The notes under the pieces are model-generated. The model saw nothing but the letters and a program-made list of their open reading frames with translations. It was not told where the DNA came from and ran no database searches. This document shows positions 25,010 through 37,433 of a DNA stretch of 64,000 bases, one piece after another (positions within the stretch are counted from its first letter, which is position 1; each line of letters begins with the position of its first letter). Origin of the DNA: Acanthococcus lagerstroemiae (lineage: Eukaryota; Arthropoda; Insecta; Hemiptera; Eriococcidae); assembly GCA_031841125.1 (NCBI GenBank), contig CM063106.1, forward strand, positions 31,492,001-31,556,000. The letters are read 5' to 3'. Made by a program: the position numbers and the translations under genes.

Positions 25010-27270
25010 TGCAACAGGATGTTTTGCGAAACCATCACTTATGAATTGACATACACCTTGAGACAAGAGAGGTTTTCATATTAATGGTGAGTTGACTTGA
25101 ATGTTCGAAAATCCGAGATAAGGAAAAATAAGAGATGAGAGCCCCATCAGGGATATATAGATTCTCACAAATGAGGAGGCTAAAATCATAACTAAGGAGA
25201 TAATGAGTCAAATATGGTTTCTGATAGTAAACAGCACGGTGAATCACGTCATGTCACTCATTTTCACGTTCAGAGCTTCCTTTCTTAGATATTGGGCTGC
25301 GAAAACAGGCTTCACAACTATCCTTATTCCACAGATGTCATCACTTCTGACTCCAACATAATTTATGAATTTCGTGTTTTCTTTTCTTCAGCGGTAGAAA
25401 AGAAAGAAAAAGAATACTTTGTTGTTCAGAACAAATGTCAGAACGCGGTTCCACTTGTAGGGTGTGCCAATTCACTTTTTCTTCTTTTGTAGTCAAGAGC
25501 GCCTTCGGCTGTTATGCCACCATCAGTGGAGTATCCTAAATGAGACTCGTCTCTTGTGGTCCTACAGTAGTACCGTACGGTATACCTGTTTAGTCGTGTG
25601 CTCCTATTGGTTGCTTGTGATTGTGCAGTCTGTCACCTTCTTCCTTTGCCGCAGTATTCATTTTTCACTTTTTCTATCTTTCAGCTGTGGTGAGGGGTAC
25701 GGCAGGAGCCAAAGTTGGTAATAGTCACGTTGACCATTTGCATCCATTTTTTGGGAGGGGGAGGGCATTTAAATGTTTCCCACGAGACTTGAGAAATATT
25801 TTTTGATTGGAAGTTGATACTAACCAGTCAAAGAACAAGCAGTTCAACTTCCAGCTAAATCCGTGGCGTGAGTGTCGCTGAACACATTTTTCGTCTTTCC
25901 TGTAAAATCGTGTCGGATTTTCTTATTATGATTCTAGGCTCCTGAAATATTCACAGCCCTTCAGGACTTTTGTAGCTTTTATTACAACAAAACCAAATGG
26001 CTTTGAATGAATCAATTGTTCGAGTCGATTTCTTTACAGAATGATTTTATTTCTTTGTACAGGTAACATTTCCACAGCATTCAATTGAATTCATTAGGTA
26101 AATCTTTATGTTATAAGGATTCTACGTACATGCAATTTTAGTTTTAATACACGCTACTTCTAATTTTATAACTAGAATGGCACGTGGAGCATCATTATCA
26201 CAATCACATTCTACACAGTAACACCTGATAATACCGAACTTTGTTCTTCTGTGAGCTAACGCCAACCAAGCGACAATTATTTATTTTTTTTTAAATTGCA
26301 TGTTGGCATAAAAAGAAAACGGGTACAAAATTTCGTTGAAGAAAAATATCAAATTCCCCGATAGTCGCAGCGGGTTAAAATTCTGAGATACGCGAATTCC
26401 GAGGAAAAATCGGGTAACAAGCCAGAGTTTCCAGAAAATTGTTGAGGGCAATGTCCTACCTAATATACTGAAAATTTCTCCATCCCATCTACAAATTTTT
26501 CAAAAAAAAATTCGAACGCTATAATCTTTTCTGTTTTTTTTTTAAATTCCGAGTACTAGGGTATTAGAAAATATTATTCCACCAAAAATTTTTCTACACC
26601 AGATCTCCCATAAAAATGGCTTTTAGTACTTTTTTCGTTCTACCTCTAAGGGTTCCAAATGACCCTTCTGAGCAGCAAAGGAACACAGGCCTTATGGAAA
26701 AAAAATGTTTCGTTTTAGATTATTTTCTCGGAATTTTAAGAATAGGAGAGTTCAAATTGTACATGCGCAGCTTTCCATCACTGGGAATTTTTTGCATTTC
26801 TTCGCTTCCACTCCTCCAATATTACACAAATGAAATTGGGTGTTTTCGTGTTTGTGGTTTGGATAAGCAGTAGTTTGAGAAAGTTTTCGCGAGTAGGTAC
26901 AAAAATTTCATCAGGATATCGGTTGTGGTTCGAGAATCACAAATTCAATTCTATCAATTTGCCTCAAAGTTAAGAATAGTGGCAGCAGAGGTGGGGATGT
27001 CAACATCAAAAATTAGCCCCCACTTCCCATCTTCGTCCACCCCTCCCCCTCCATCAGGTTCTTCATCAAAATAATATAAAAATTGAAGTCAGTGTCCTCA
27101 AAAACGGAATATTTGATACCTCCCTGAATTTTATGACAGTTTTGACTTTGGTTTCCATTTCTGATAATATAGTAATAATTAAATTGGGATACTCGACTCC
27201 CCCCCCCCCAACCTATAACCCGACAGAACTTTTCAAGTTCATCAACTCGAAAACAATCCCCAGAACATTA
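25010..27270. other. no gene recognised
   Basis: Frames up to 85 codons without a recognisable domain. Slightly higher GC at 25480-25760. A poly-C run lies at 27200. Confidence 0.5.
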
Positions 27271-27274
27271 CCTT

Positions 27275-27462
27275 CTTTTCTAATTTACTCTCAACCCGAA
27301 CCCTGGAAATCGCCCTCTCGAGCATTACCTCAGAGACGTCGGAGAGGCTGTCTTAGCCTTATTCCCTTCAGGCCGAAATCTGGCAAGTTGCTACGTGGGC
27401 TCGAACCCGGGACCTCCGGATTCCGAGACCAACGAATTATCCACTCGGCCAACTAAACCTTT
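27275..27462 (-). mobile_element. tRNA-derived SINE, minus orientation
   Basis: Head at 27460 reads TTGGCCGAGTGGATAA (A box) and GGGTTCGAGCC (B box), followed by the family body and the CCAGGGTTCGGGTTGAGAG tail. AACATTACCT and AACATTGCCT flank it as a probable target duplication. The 107-codon plus-strand frame here is antisense to it. Confidence 0.85.
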
Positions 27463-27491
27463 CAAAACATTGCCTGTCAAAATCACTAAAA

Positions 27492-27818
27492 CAGGGTGGC
27501 CACTTTTCTTCAATTATGAATTTCCCTGACTTTTTCCTGATTTCACCAGATCCACTTCTCAATTTTTTCTCAAAGAGTAAGCCTACTGGTTGAAAGTTCA
27601 TTAATGAGTGTTGTCACTCTATATATATATTTTTTTTTTTTTCAATTCCTAGAACCGTAATTTTCTACCAATAGGAAGTGAACAAAAATCTTATATAGAA
27701 CATAGGTACCAGCCACCATGATACTTCTAAACCACGCAATTTTATTAAGAATTTATTTTTTCAAAGATTCCCCGACTTTTCCCTGATTTCCAGTTTTTCC
27801 AGGAAAGTGGCCACCCTG
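27492..27818. mobile_element. CAGGGTG-ended element with TAAAA duplication
   Basis: Ends CAGGGTGGCCACTTTTC and GGAAAGTGGCCACCCTG, exact 5-bp duplication TAAAA at 27487-27491 and 27819-27823. It belongs to the GGCCACTTT subtype, as do the satellite copies at 10282 and 10724. Confidence 0.92.
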
Positions 27819-27954
27819 TAAAATACCAAAACACCCGACTTCAAATGTGTGTCTAAGGGTTGAGAGCGAGAGGAGACAAAATTCCCAAGGATGGAAACCT
27901 ACAGAGGAAGGAAAAATCAAGTTGTACGATCTGAACTCTTCCTATCTCTTTTAG

Positions 27955-28073
27955 GCCCACTTTCTCAATCTCTAGTTAGCTAACCTTTAGTTATTCGGTA
28001 CTCCATCTACCGAATGGTTATCCGGTACTATAACCGCTAGATGAGCGTTAACTAGAGATTGAGAAAGCAGGCC
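27955..28073. mobile_element. palindromic Harbinger-like MITE
   Basis: 119 bp with inverted ends of about 26 bp (GGCCCACTTTCTCAATCTC..). Flanked by TTA on both sides (27952-27954, 28074-28076), the 3-bp duplication typical of PIF/Harbinger. It abuts the next MITE. Confidence 0.8.
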
Positions 28074-28076
28074 TTA

Positions 28077-28201
28077 GGGCCAGTATTATAAAACTTGGTT
28101 AAAAATTAACCGGTGGTTAAAATGCAAATCCTAATACCTGGTTGGCGGATTCGCATTTCAACCACCAGTCAATTTTTAATCAATTTTTATAAAACTGGCC
28201 C
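28077..28201. mobile_element. palindromic Harbinger-like MITE (GGGCCAGTATTATAAAA family)
   Basis: 125 bp that can fold almost completely into a hairpin. Ends GGGCCAGTATTATAAAAC and TTTATAAAACTGGCCC. Flanks TTA and TTG. A second copy lies at 29458. Confidence 0.85.
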
Positions 28202-29457
28202 TTGATAAGAAAAAGAGAGAAATAAAAAATCAAAAAACTACTTTTCTCTCCGCAGGCCGATGTAAAACTATGCTGTTTGAAAGTGTCATTCTGAATCCGA
28301 TTATCGACAAAAAAGTATTGGAGACCATTTTTATGGGAAATTTGGTATGGAACAATTTTCAGCTGAAACTATTTTCTATATCCCACAGTACTCAAATCTG
28401 AAAATATTTCAGGGGTGTTTGAAGCCAATTAAAAAAATAAGTTGAAGAGGTAGGGGCGGTGTCTTTCAGTATGTTACTTAAAACACCACCCACAACAATG
28501 TTCAGAAAACTTCCACTTACATCTTGTTTTTAGATCCAATTTGCCAAAACTAAACGGTGATGATCACAAAATACAACGGTCAGAAACGATTCATGTTGGT
28601 TCACAATCTGCACCTCCAAGCCTCCCATACAGTACAATAAGCTATTTCTCTGATTTCACGTGCAGTGTATATTTGAAGTCAGCAGTTTATCATCGTGTAT
28701 GTGAGGTGTGCGGATGGGTTTTGTGAACGAACCTGAAGAGTTTCCGAGTGTTATATCATCATTCTTCATCATTATAATTATGTTCATGCTAAGAGAATAG
28801 ATAAGGCTACAATACACGTACGTAAAACATATTCAAGACTTCAACCTCCTTGGACCACGGGAAAATTCTCATACTTCGCCACGAAACTTTTCCCACTTCA
28901 TTTTCATACCCAAATGCAAATTTTTCACCCGGTTCAACCTCAGAATTCGATTTTTTCTCGCGCCACTTCGTTGCCCAGCCCTGGTCACAAGGTGTGACGG
29001 TCTGATATTACAGTTTACTACTTCACTGGATAATGGTTCTAGATCAATGTATTGTGCGAATAGTTCTTCATCGAAGTGCCTTAATCGAGTTCGAATTTGG
29101 TCGTTAAAAATTATTCAAATCCAATTACATTCGCTAGTCCGCCGTCGCAGTTATAATCGGAAGTGCACAAGTGCACTCATTCAAGAAGGAGAGAGGTTAA
29201 AAACTGCGAGATTTCTACGCATTCTGAATTGCCTCTACCAGTACTGCTTTCTGGATTTATAATTCCATTAACGTAACAGCAGCTGAAAAGCACTTTCAAG
29301 TGGTTGCTATTTCAGTATTCGTAGGGCATATACTGCTGCAGTGATGCCTCCTCCCTTCCTCCTTCAAGTATATAAAAAAGTCAGTTAGCCAAACTGGTAG
29401 TGACTTTTTGCTCATCGAACTCAAAAATGCACCGTAATTGGCCAAATCAGGTTCTTA

Positions 29458-29581
29458 GAGCCACTATTATAAAACTTGGTTAAAAATTAGCCAGTGGTTC
29501 CAATGCAAATCCCATACCGGATTGGCGGATTCGCATTTTAACCACCGGTCAATTTTTAACCAACTTTTATAATACTGGTTC
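29458..29581. mobile_element. second copy of the GGGCCAGTATTATAAAA MITE
   Basis: 124 bp, same palindrome as 28077-28201. Exact TTA duplication at 29455-29457 and 29582-29584. It shares GATTGGCGGATTCGCATTTT in the centre. Confidence 0.88.
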
Positions 29582-29589
29582 TTAGTCGT

Positions 29590-31930
29590 CCACGTCTAAT
29601 AAACAAAAAAAAAAGTTCCAGTTGTACAATCTTTGAACTTCGGTATTCTCAAGTCATATTCAAATTAGAGATTTTGCATTAGGGTGACATGAATCCCACA
29701 CTTCATGATACATAAATACCAACAAGTAAACCAGCACCAACTGTACCAAGATGGAGGGCAAAGCATATTTACACCAAATATGTACATTCACAAATGCTTT
29801 ATTTTTGAAAACTGCGATAACCACCGGCATGAGTGAAGATCAAACGGCGAATATGGAAGACGAAAAATGGAATTTGAACTTGCCATTCGACAACTACCAG
29901 CCCAATCACACGATGCTGATGCAAAAATACGGAAAACATCCACCAGTGAGAAACGTGCATACTACATTATCTCTTCAGTTTATATCAGCACTACCTCAAA
30001 ATTCAAGACGTACTTTACGTCGAAACAGGATAATCAAACCAGATAACATACAATTTAAAATAGACAAACTAAGATGATATCGTGAATTTATACTCGTGTT
30101 GAAGGCTAATTTCATACGGACAAGAAAGGTGGTAAGCATCATTAGGAATAAGACTGATCACACCGCTAATAAATCAAATGTGAATGGGAGTACTGTTCCC
30201 CGTGAGGATTATTCATTTGAGGCCTCTGAAAAGGAGGGAATATTCACGAATATTTCAGTGTCCACCGGGGTCAAAAACTAATAACTGTGAACTTGGGAAG
30301 ATTCATTTTCGGATGAAGTATTTGTTTTTTTTAGTTTCAGTGGTTTTACTTTTACTTACGAAAAATGCTACTTTTCGATATTTTAGGAAACTTTCCATCA
30401 AAATGGCGGATGGGAGACTTGAGGGACTCAAGGACTCGATAGACACTCAGTATTTTCGAATTCGACGAATTAATATAAACCAGTACAATCGCGTGACACA
30501 GGTATTTTGTTCCTAGATATTATTTCCACACGTTCCAAATTAGCTCTTCTCACTAGAGCGTAAAATTTCCTCGACAAAAACGAATACTACGATTTCCTCT
30601 CAAAATTACAAAATATCTCATAATTGCCGCACTTTTATACAATGTTTTTCAGGTGTGGCCAGAGACTGTATTCACCACAAAACAAAATGGCACAAAATGT
30701 CAAAACATTCACAAAAAGCCAACATTTTCCCTCACTCTGCTCGCGGTCACACTTATTTTCGTATTTTCCCGAATTCCACTCGGCTCTGCATACAGCGGAA
30801 GGGGGCCAAAAACCTAATCCGGCTCCGGTTACTACAACTCTTAACTCGGACTCGAAACAACTTTTTTCCAAATGAAATCGAAGCACTGCGAGCATAATAA
30901 CAGCTTTCGGCACCGGAAGTACCCAAGTTTCAACAAACTTTTCAAAAACGTGCACACTCGCACTTCGCCATCATTTTCCACGCCGATTTTTCGACCTCAC
31001 CAACGTGTTGCCGGGAGTAGCACACAGCACATGGTACGTGGAAATCTTGAATCTCGACTAATACCAAAAACTCCAACTCCCGAACATCGATTAAACCCGA
31101 TAAATATTTGGAATTTACGAACCCGTTGCATTTCCAGCATTCTGACTGATTTACTTTCGACACGAGTACCGCCAATACACCGAATTTTTCCGGCTCACTC
31201 GAGACCGAACTTTTCAATTTCACAACTAGAAAAGCTCCGCCGCAAAGATAAACACCCGCGAAACAAACGAACTGGTTGCAAATGAACACAACAGCACAAA
31301 TAGCAGTTCAAAATTGATTCACACCTTTTTTGCCAACAGCCAGGAGCAATCGAATAACTGAAATTTAGAAATTAAGACGCACGGACCACGTAGAGACCGC
31401 AATTTAAAATAGTTGTGAATGTGTGTTCGAGCTGACGATGTAGAACACGTGGCGGTAAATCAAATGAGAACCGCATTCTGCGTTACGACAAAAGTAAGAG
31501 TGCGAAGTACAGATAGCATTCGTAGAAGCAAAGCTAACCTGATAGTTCCTCGCTCACACCATTTTTTCTTCCCTCCACAAATCACGTAATTTACATTTTA
31601 AAGGGCGCTCGCATGCATGGGGTTCTGAAAACAGTAGTTCGCAATTAAAAAAATTTCAACGTTAAACGAGGCTACAAAAAATAAGTTATTTGCACACTTC
31701 TGTCGCTATTCACTAACTACAAATAAACAGCAGTTAATGCAAACGCAGTTTTACTTGATTTACGAGAGAAATGCTTTCAATTTGTGCACGTTAAAAATTT
31801 ACATTATCTCGAACAAACTTATCTGATATTCCTACCACATTTTTTACCAAGCACAAATTGAAATAACTTCACCTATTGAATTTTTGCACCCAATCCAAAG
31901 GTGTCCAACATTTTAATGTGACAACCAAGT
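29590..31930. other. no gene recognised; moderate frames
   Basis: Frames at 29751-30077 (108 codons) and on both strands at 30624-31289 (up to 137 codons). None resembles a known family. The 30620-31290 part is richer in C and CG and may be a promoter-like stretch. Confidence 0.4.
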
Positions 31931-31932
31931 AC

Positions 31933-32080
31933 CAGCAGAGTAGTCGGGGAGGGAGGTCGAGGTCTGGATCCTCTATGCGACTTCATCCAACAGTGATTTT
32001 TTCTAATTTCAGCACCCCCTCTAATACTCCCACCATCATTGGTCATGACCCCCTTGAACACTAAGCTGGCTACACCACTG
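31933..32080. mobile_element. hAT-like MITE
   Basis: Ends CAGCAGAGTAGTC and GGCTACACCACTG, exact 8-bp duplication CCAAGTAC at 31925-31932 and 32081-32088. No coding sequence. Confidence 0.85.
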
Positions 32081-32183
32081 CCAAGTACCAACGTCCACTG
32101 AAACTCACCCTTTGATGAAAATATACATTGTCGAAAAAATGTTACTGAATCCGTTAGCATCACATTATAATAGAGCCAATATA

Positions 32184-32336
32184 CAGGGTGATGAACGAGA
32201 AGTCTCACCATAAGGCCAACATGTGATAAGGCGCAACGGCGCCGACACGATAACACAATCTCTGCTACATGCATTACGTACACGTTGCACGTTACTACAT
32301 GTTTGCCTATGGTGCGACTTCTCGTTCATCACCCGG
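32184..32336. mobile_element. short palindromic MITE (CAGGGTGATGAACGAGAAG ends)
   Basis: 153 bp with inverted ends matching at about 26 of 27 bases. TATA stands on both sides. It differs from the 5-bp CAGGGTG family despite similar first bases. Confidence 0.78.
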
Positions 32337-32399
32337 TATAAATATATTTTTTTTAAATTACGCAAGTAAAGCGCGTTAAAAAACTGATTTTTAAACATA

Positions 32400-32690
32400 A
32401 ATCAAGATTTTATCAATTAATCAATTGTTTTACTCAATTGCTACCGATTGATCAACTGTTCTTGACCGATTGCTTACAATAAATTAATCATCTGTTTTGA
32501 TCAATTAATTATTTTTGATTAATCAACACATTCAAATTGACAGTTTCTGTTTTTGATTAATCCACTGCTTTTAATTTATTACTGTTTTTAGAATCACAGT
32601 TAATTATCTGTTTTTGACTCATCAAAAGTTTTAATTAACTGACAATTTTTGTTTAATTAACTCTTTTTAAATCAATAATTTGATTTATTT
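32400..32690 (+). repeat. degenerate AT-rich tandem repeat (TTTTGATTAATCAA)
   Basis: Irregular repeats of about 25-35 bp built on GATTAATCAACTG and TTTTGATTAATT. Similar sequence resumes at 34725-34770, on the other side of the LINE at 32690-34725. Confidence 0.7.
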
Positions 32691-34725
32691 ATTTATTTGT
32701 ATTTGAATCCCCCCCCCCAACAGGTACCCGGAGGTCCCATTGACAGGGAGGGACAGTAGTTACAATACGAGTATATAATTATTATTTTTTAAAACAAAAA
32801 CAAAACATACTTTTCGATGGAAAGGAGGAGGAGAGGGGGTAAAGAAGAAGGAAAAGATGACAGAAAGACGGAGGGGGAGACAGACACCAGAGTAAGGGCA
32901 GAGCGGAGGGTGAGGGGCACGCAGGCCCACAGGTGGCAGTTGAGTATTGAATGGGTGACTGGAAAAACGTTGCATGTAGTTTCTTTTTCCACCAAATCGG
33001 TTTCTGATAGAAAATGTACTATGTTGCTTGCCTGATCGAATCCAACCTTGAAGTAGTTGGTTTTCACACCGTTAGATAGCTTAGAAATCGCTAGAAGGTG
33101 GAGAATGACGCTCGGGTAATATTAATGGCGTTCCTGTAAAGTTGAACTTCCGCTACATGCAACGTTTTTCCAGCCACCCATTCAATTGTGAATTGAGAAC
33201 TGAGGGTTGCAGGAAGCCGAGGGGCCGAAACAAACCACACTTGTACGGTATAAGGGAAAGAACTGCAGAGACTAGGACCTACATATCCTCGAGTACTTTA
33301 ATGACTGATGAAATACACGGTTTCCTACTCCTGAAGAATATGTCGATCCCAGGGTCTTTTTGGGTAATATTTATTATAGTATAATACTAGCGTATTGTCC
33401 ATACTTGATGCTCAGCCTCAACGTGTCACAAATAGATCAGTATTTCTTGTATTAAATGTAGAGACCCTGAATTGAATACCTATTAAGTTGTTGGAATCCA
33501 AAATTTTGTTATTCAGAATATCCCTCAAGAAGATCAGCTCTGCCAGACATCTTCTGTTTTTTAGACTCATAATCTCAAAGCCATCCAAAAGTTCTTTGTA
33601 TACAATTTCAGAAGGATGATATGTAAAGATTTGGCAATACAAGTATTTCAAAAAACTTTTTTGAATTTTCTCAATTTTATCTTTACCTTGTTGAGTTTTG
33701 GAATTCCATATAACAGAGGAGAATTCCAATATTGATCCGACAAAACTAGAATAAAGAATTTTCATTGTTTCTAAATTTCTATAACAAGTTCCATTTCTCT
33801 TTATGAATTCAACCATTCTTTTACATTTTAAAATTATGTGATCGATATGCATACTGGATAATAATTTCGAATCCAAAATGATGCCTAAGTCTTTTACAAA
33901 ATTTACACACCTAAGTGTATCTTTAATCATTTTATACTCGTGTAAAATGGTGCATATTTTTCTTGGAAAGGTAATTTTTTCACACTTGTCAGTATTAAAT
34001 GGTAAAAGTTACCATCACTCCACTCAACTAATGAGTCAAGATCTTGTTGCAATGTAACACAGTCATTTTGAGATTTTATAATTTTAAATTTTCATATCAT
34101 CTGCATACAGCAATAATTTTGAGTAATGAATTTTTTCAGAAATATCATCGATAAAAATTAGAAACAGGTATGGACCCAAAACCGAACCCTGAGGAACACC
34201 TGACACACTCTTGAACACGTAGAGGCCACTCCTTTATACTCGACGAACAGCATTCTGTTTTTCAAGTAGGAGTGAAATAAAGTTATTAGATCTTTTTAAA
34301 AGCCAAAGGTGCACAATTTTTGGAGTAAGATTTTGTGGCTCACATTGTCAAAGGCCTTTGGAAAATCTGTGTAAATAGTATCTATTTGCCCACCCTTCCT
34401 TTTTTTCTCTAATTTTTTGCTCTCCAACCGAGTCCTGGAATCCGCCCTTTCGAGCATTACTTCAGAGACGTCAGGGAGGCTGTTAGGGCTGTCTTAGCCC
34501 TCTTCCCTTCTGGCCGAAAAACCGGCCTAGGTCGAAAATTCTGGCGAGTTGCTACGCGGGCTCGAACCCGGGACCTCCGGATTCTGGGACCAACGCGCTA
34601 TCCACTCGGCCAAACAGACCTCTATTTGCCCACCCTTAGAGAGGGTTATATTGACATCATATGTGAAGTTCATTAGGTTTATCTGCACTGAATATCCCTT
34701 TCTGAAGCCACGTTGACTAATTAGT
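32690..34725 (-). pseudogene. jockey/CR1-like LINE, truncated, split by a SINE
   Basis: Minus-strand reverse transcriptase. From 34725 it reads QRGFRKGYSVQINLMNF, then TDFPKAFDNVSHKILL, then (frames shifting) [15 protein letters not shown] and LLYADDMKI, and finally an intact 170-codon C-terminal frame (33930-33418: DLGIILDSKLLSSMHIDH, SVIWNSKTQQGKDKIEKIQ). The N-terminal endonuclease is missing. The 3' UTR seems to run to 32690 and ends in an (AAAT)n tail. It is interrupted by the SINE at 34398-34620. Deletions around 33990 and 34080 disable it. Confidence 0.85.
34398..34620 (-). mobile_element. tRNA-derived SINE with 17-bp target duplication
   Basis: Full-length minus-strand copy. Exact duplication TCTATTTGCCCACCCTT at 34381-34397 and 34621-34637, lying inside the LINE reverse-transcriptase frame. 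Head GGTCTGTTTGGCCGAGTGG, B box GGGTTCGAGCC, body TTTCGACCTAGGCCGG, tail AGCAAAAAATTAGAGAAAAA. Confidence 0.95.
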
Positions 34726-34770
34726 TACTCGTTTTAATTCATATTATTTGTTTTAATTAATTAATTGTTC

Positions 34771-34830
34771 AGGGTGTCTACCGGAATGAAAAGCAAAAAT
34801 AGAATAAATTTCAACTGCACGTTGAAATAA
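34771..34830 (+). mobile_element. orphan left end of a CAGGGTG element
   Basis: CAGGGTGTCTACCGGAATG is present, but no matching right end was found downstream. Other orphan ends lie at 8527 (left), 3246-3259 (right) and 24536-24552 (right). Confidence 0.5.
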
Positions 34831-35009
34831 AGTGAATAAACGATAGAAAAATAACGATAATCGAGCGTATGAACGATAGAAAATGCGCCAATTAACGTTA
34901 CACCTTGTACGCTTTTCTACAATAAAATAACATTCAATGGTGGATTTATGGAAGGGGGGAGTCCCCCAGCCTAATTAAAGAAAAAGGAACGTAAAGAAAA
35001 GAAAAGAGA

Positions 35010-35720
35010 AATAAATTTTTGTAGGGCTACACTTCTCTAAAGCAACAGCAAAAGCGGTTTTGGATAGAAGAGGGGAGGAATTTCGAGTGAGGCAGGGTGA
35101 CTCCCTGTTTCCTAATATTTTCAATAGCGTGCTGGAGGACATATTCAGGGACTTGAACTTGGAGGGAAAAGGCATTCGAATTAACGGAAAAATGATCACA
35201 AACATAAGATTTGCGGATGACATAATTTCGTTTGGGAAAAACCAAGAGGAGGTGGTACACATGCTCAGCGACCTAACAACGGAGTGCGAGAAAGTGGGTT
35301 TGATGAACAATTTCTCTAAAACGAAAATTATGTCAAAAGATGCAGAAGCCAAAGGGGGGGAGGAAGTGAGTGCTCGGAAATATAAAGATTGGGAGAGTCC
35401 AGGAATACAAATGTTTGGGGCAACTGATGACTGATGAGTTTCAATAAAAATTGACTGGAAAAGGAAATTTCGGCAAGGGTTTCAAATGCTTGGAAGGCTT
35501 ACTGGGCAAATAAACAAATATTTAAAAGCAAATTAAGCATACGAACAAAAATGAAGGTCCTAAACAGCGTCGTATTCCCCGTTCCAACACATGGAGCCCA
35601 GAGCTGGGCACTCACAATTAAAATGAAAAAACTGGAAGTCACTCAAGTTGTTATGGTGAGAAGTAGACGGCTAGAGGAGCAGCTTGTGGATAATTACCTA
35701 TTTGTTTTTCTGAAAAGGTA
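35010..35720 (+). pseudogene. RTE-like LINE reverse transcriptase fragment
   Basis: An intact stretch of 124 codons (35060-35434) reads FRVRQGDSLFPNIFNSVLE, NGKMITNIRFADDIISFG (catalytic FADD) and KTKIMSK. After a stop it continues with VSNAWKAYWANKQIFKSK and SVVFPVPTHGAQSWAL. The same RTE-like type as at 3830. Both ends are truncated. Confidence 0.85.
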
Positions 35721-36301
35721 GGGTTCTAGTCAATGGGAGACATCATTTTCTTATACAATCACTTTTTTCCTTTTTCCAGATAGAAATAAACAGAATTGTA
35801 GAATTTCCTAATAACGACGAACAATTGAAGAACCGAGTGGAAGCAATAGTTTAGTAGATTTTTGCCATGATAAACTGTTAACCAACAACCGGCATTACCT
35901 CGGTTATATACTTATTAATGTGGTTCTCACATCTACCCGGTATTATAATCAAAGGGTCCTACCGCCGTAGCCATTTCCAATCTTCAGAAATAATTTTGTA
36001 TTGAAGCTATCAACATGTAATTTGTTCCACTACATAAATCTGAGTCCTTTCACAAGTGAGAGTAGACGAACCCTAAATTAGTAAGTTCTCAATTTTCTCG
36101 GTCGAAGAAGGACCAATCATCTGAAGACACTCAGTATGTAAAACAAATTGAAGACCAACCAGAAAATTCACACAAAGTTTCAATGGTGATTAAACATTAG
36201 AAATTGACAAAAAATTGTACGGACCTGTAAAATTGGATGAAACACGAAATTTATAAAAAATGTGACCAATCCATAATTCAAAATCTATTTACAATTTAAA
36301 G

Positions 36302-36476
36302 TAGGGATCGGCCGCTTGCGGCCCGATGGCAAGTTATTCCTATTAACAAAATACCTCATAATGCATGATTAATAAAGAAATTTAAACATTTTTTTGTTCT
36401 TTCTTGGATGTGCGGCCCCCAAGCTTTGGCAAAATTACTATGAGGCCCTTCAAGCTTCAAAAGTTGCCGACCCCTG
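36302..36476. mobile_element. hAT-like MITE
   Basis: Ends TAGGGATCGGCCGCTTG and AGTTGCCGACCCCTG, exact 8-bp duplication ATTTAAAG at 36294-36301 and 36477-36484. The interior GCGGCCCCCAAGCTTTGGC is typical of vertebrate- and insect-like hAT miniatures. Confidence 0.88.
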
Positions 36477-37433
36477 ATTTAAAGTCTTCAAACAGATTAC
36501 CAAAACGAAAGACTATCAAAAATTTCAAGATAACTTAGAAAATATTTAGAAAACTCCACTGTTACTCAAAAATTGAAAGTGAAAAATCTGCCGCTGGTAT
36601 CGAGTTTAAGTACTCAAGTATCTCGAACTGAAATGTACAAAAAATTTATACTTACAAATGGTAAATTTACAAAAGAGAAATTATGCACTACCTTGTCCGA
36701 GTGAAGTTAATAAACTAACATAATAAATTATTTTGAAATTTTTCAATTTGAAGATTGCATCACTATACGGAGTCAACCGGAACACCATTCAGATTACTGT
36801 TCAGAATTCAATAAAAATGAATTTTTCGGAAACGTCGTCAAGTTCTACAAGACGACTACGTAATTTTCATTTACTCGTAAGAAGCGAACACATCAATATC
36901 GGCAATATTGTGCACATTAAAAAGTACTTATTCGATGTTATTACAGTAAATGGAAAGGTGATTTCACAATGAATCAAAGTGCATCGAGGACACATGGATT
37001 CATTACGAACGTCATTAGAAATGAGAAATCAACGATAAACCGTTGTATCAGACTCGAAAATTCACTTAATTCGCGATTTTTTTACAAATCATTTCCTCCT
37101 ACGCTCGTATCATAACCTGCATACTGAGAGGAAAGTTATTATCGATGAATAAGAAGCGAATATTGTTGGTATAATGAACTGATTTAAATTGAACTAAAAA
37201 TGCAGCATTAATCCAAGATACTATTTAGCCTACGAAAAAAAAAGTTACGATCTTCGCACACTGATAACCAGGAGATAATTTTAATCAAAGCACAATGAAA
37301 TTGGTCAGAATGGGAATTACTTATAATTCGAAACAAGGGGGATGTTGCACTCTCATTTAGATCCCTGGAGTAGCACACTAGCCGACATTTTTCAGAAATG
37401 TTTGTACTTCACACCTGCCTCCAATATTTTTCT

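Noticed and set aside
30872..31289. Overlapping frames of 137 (+) and 115 (-) codons
   Set aside because: Mirror frames on both strands without recognisable motifs and without splice evidence.
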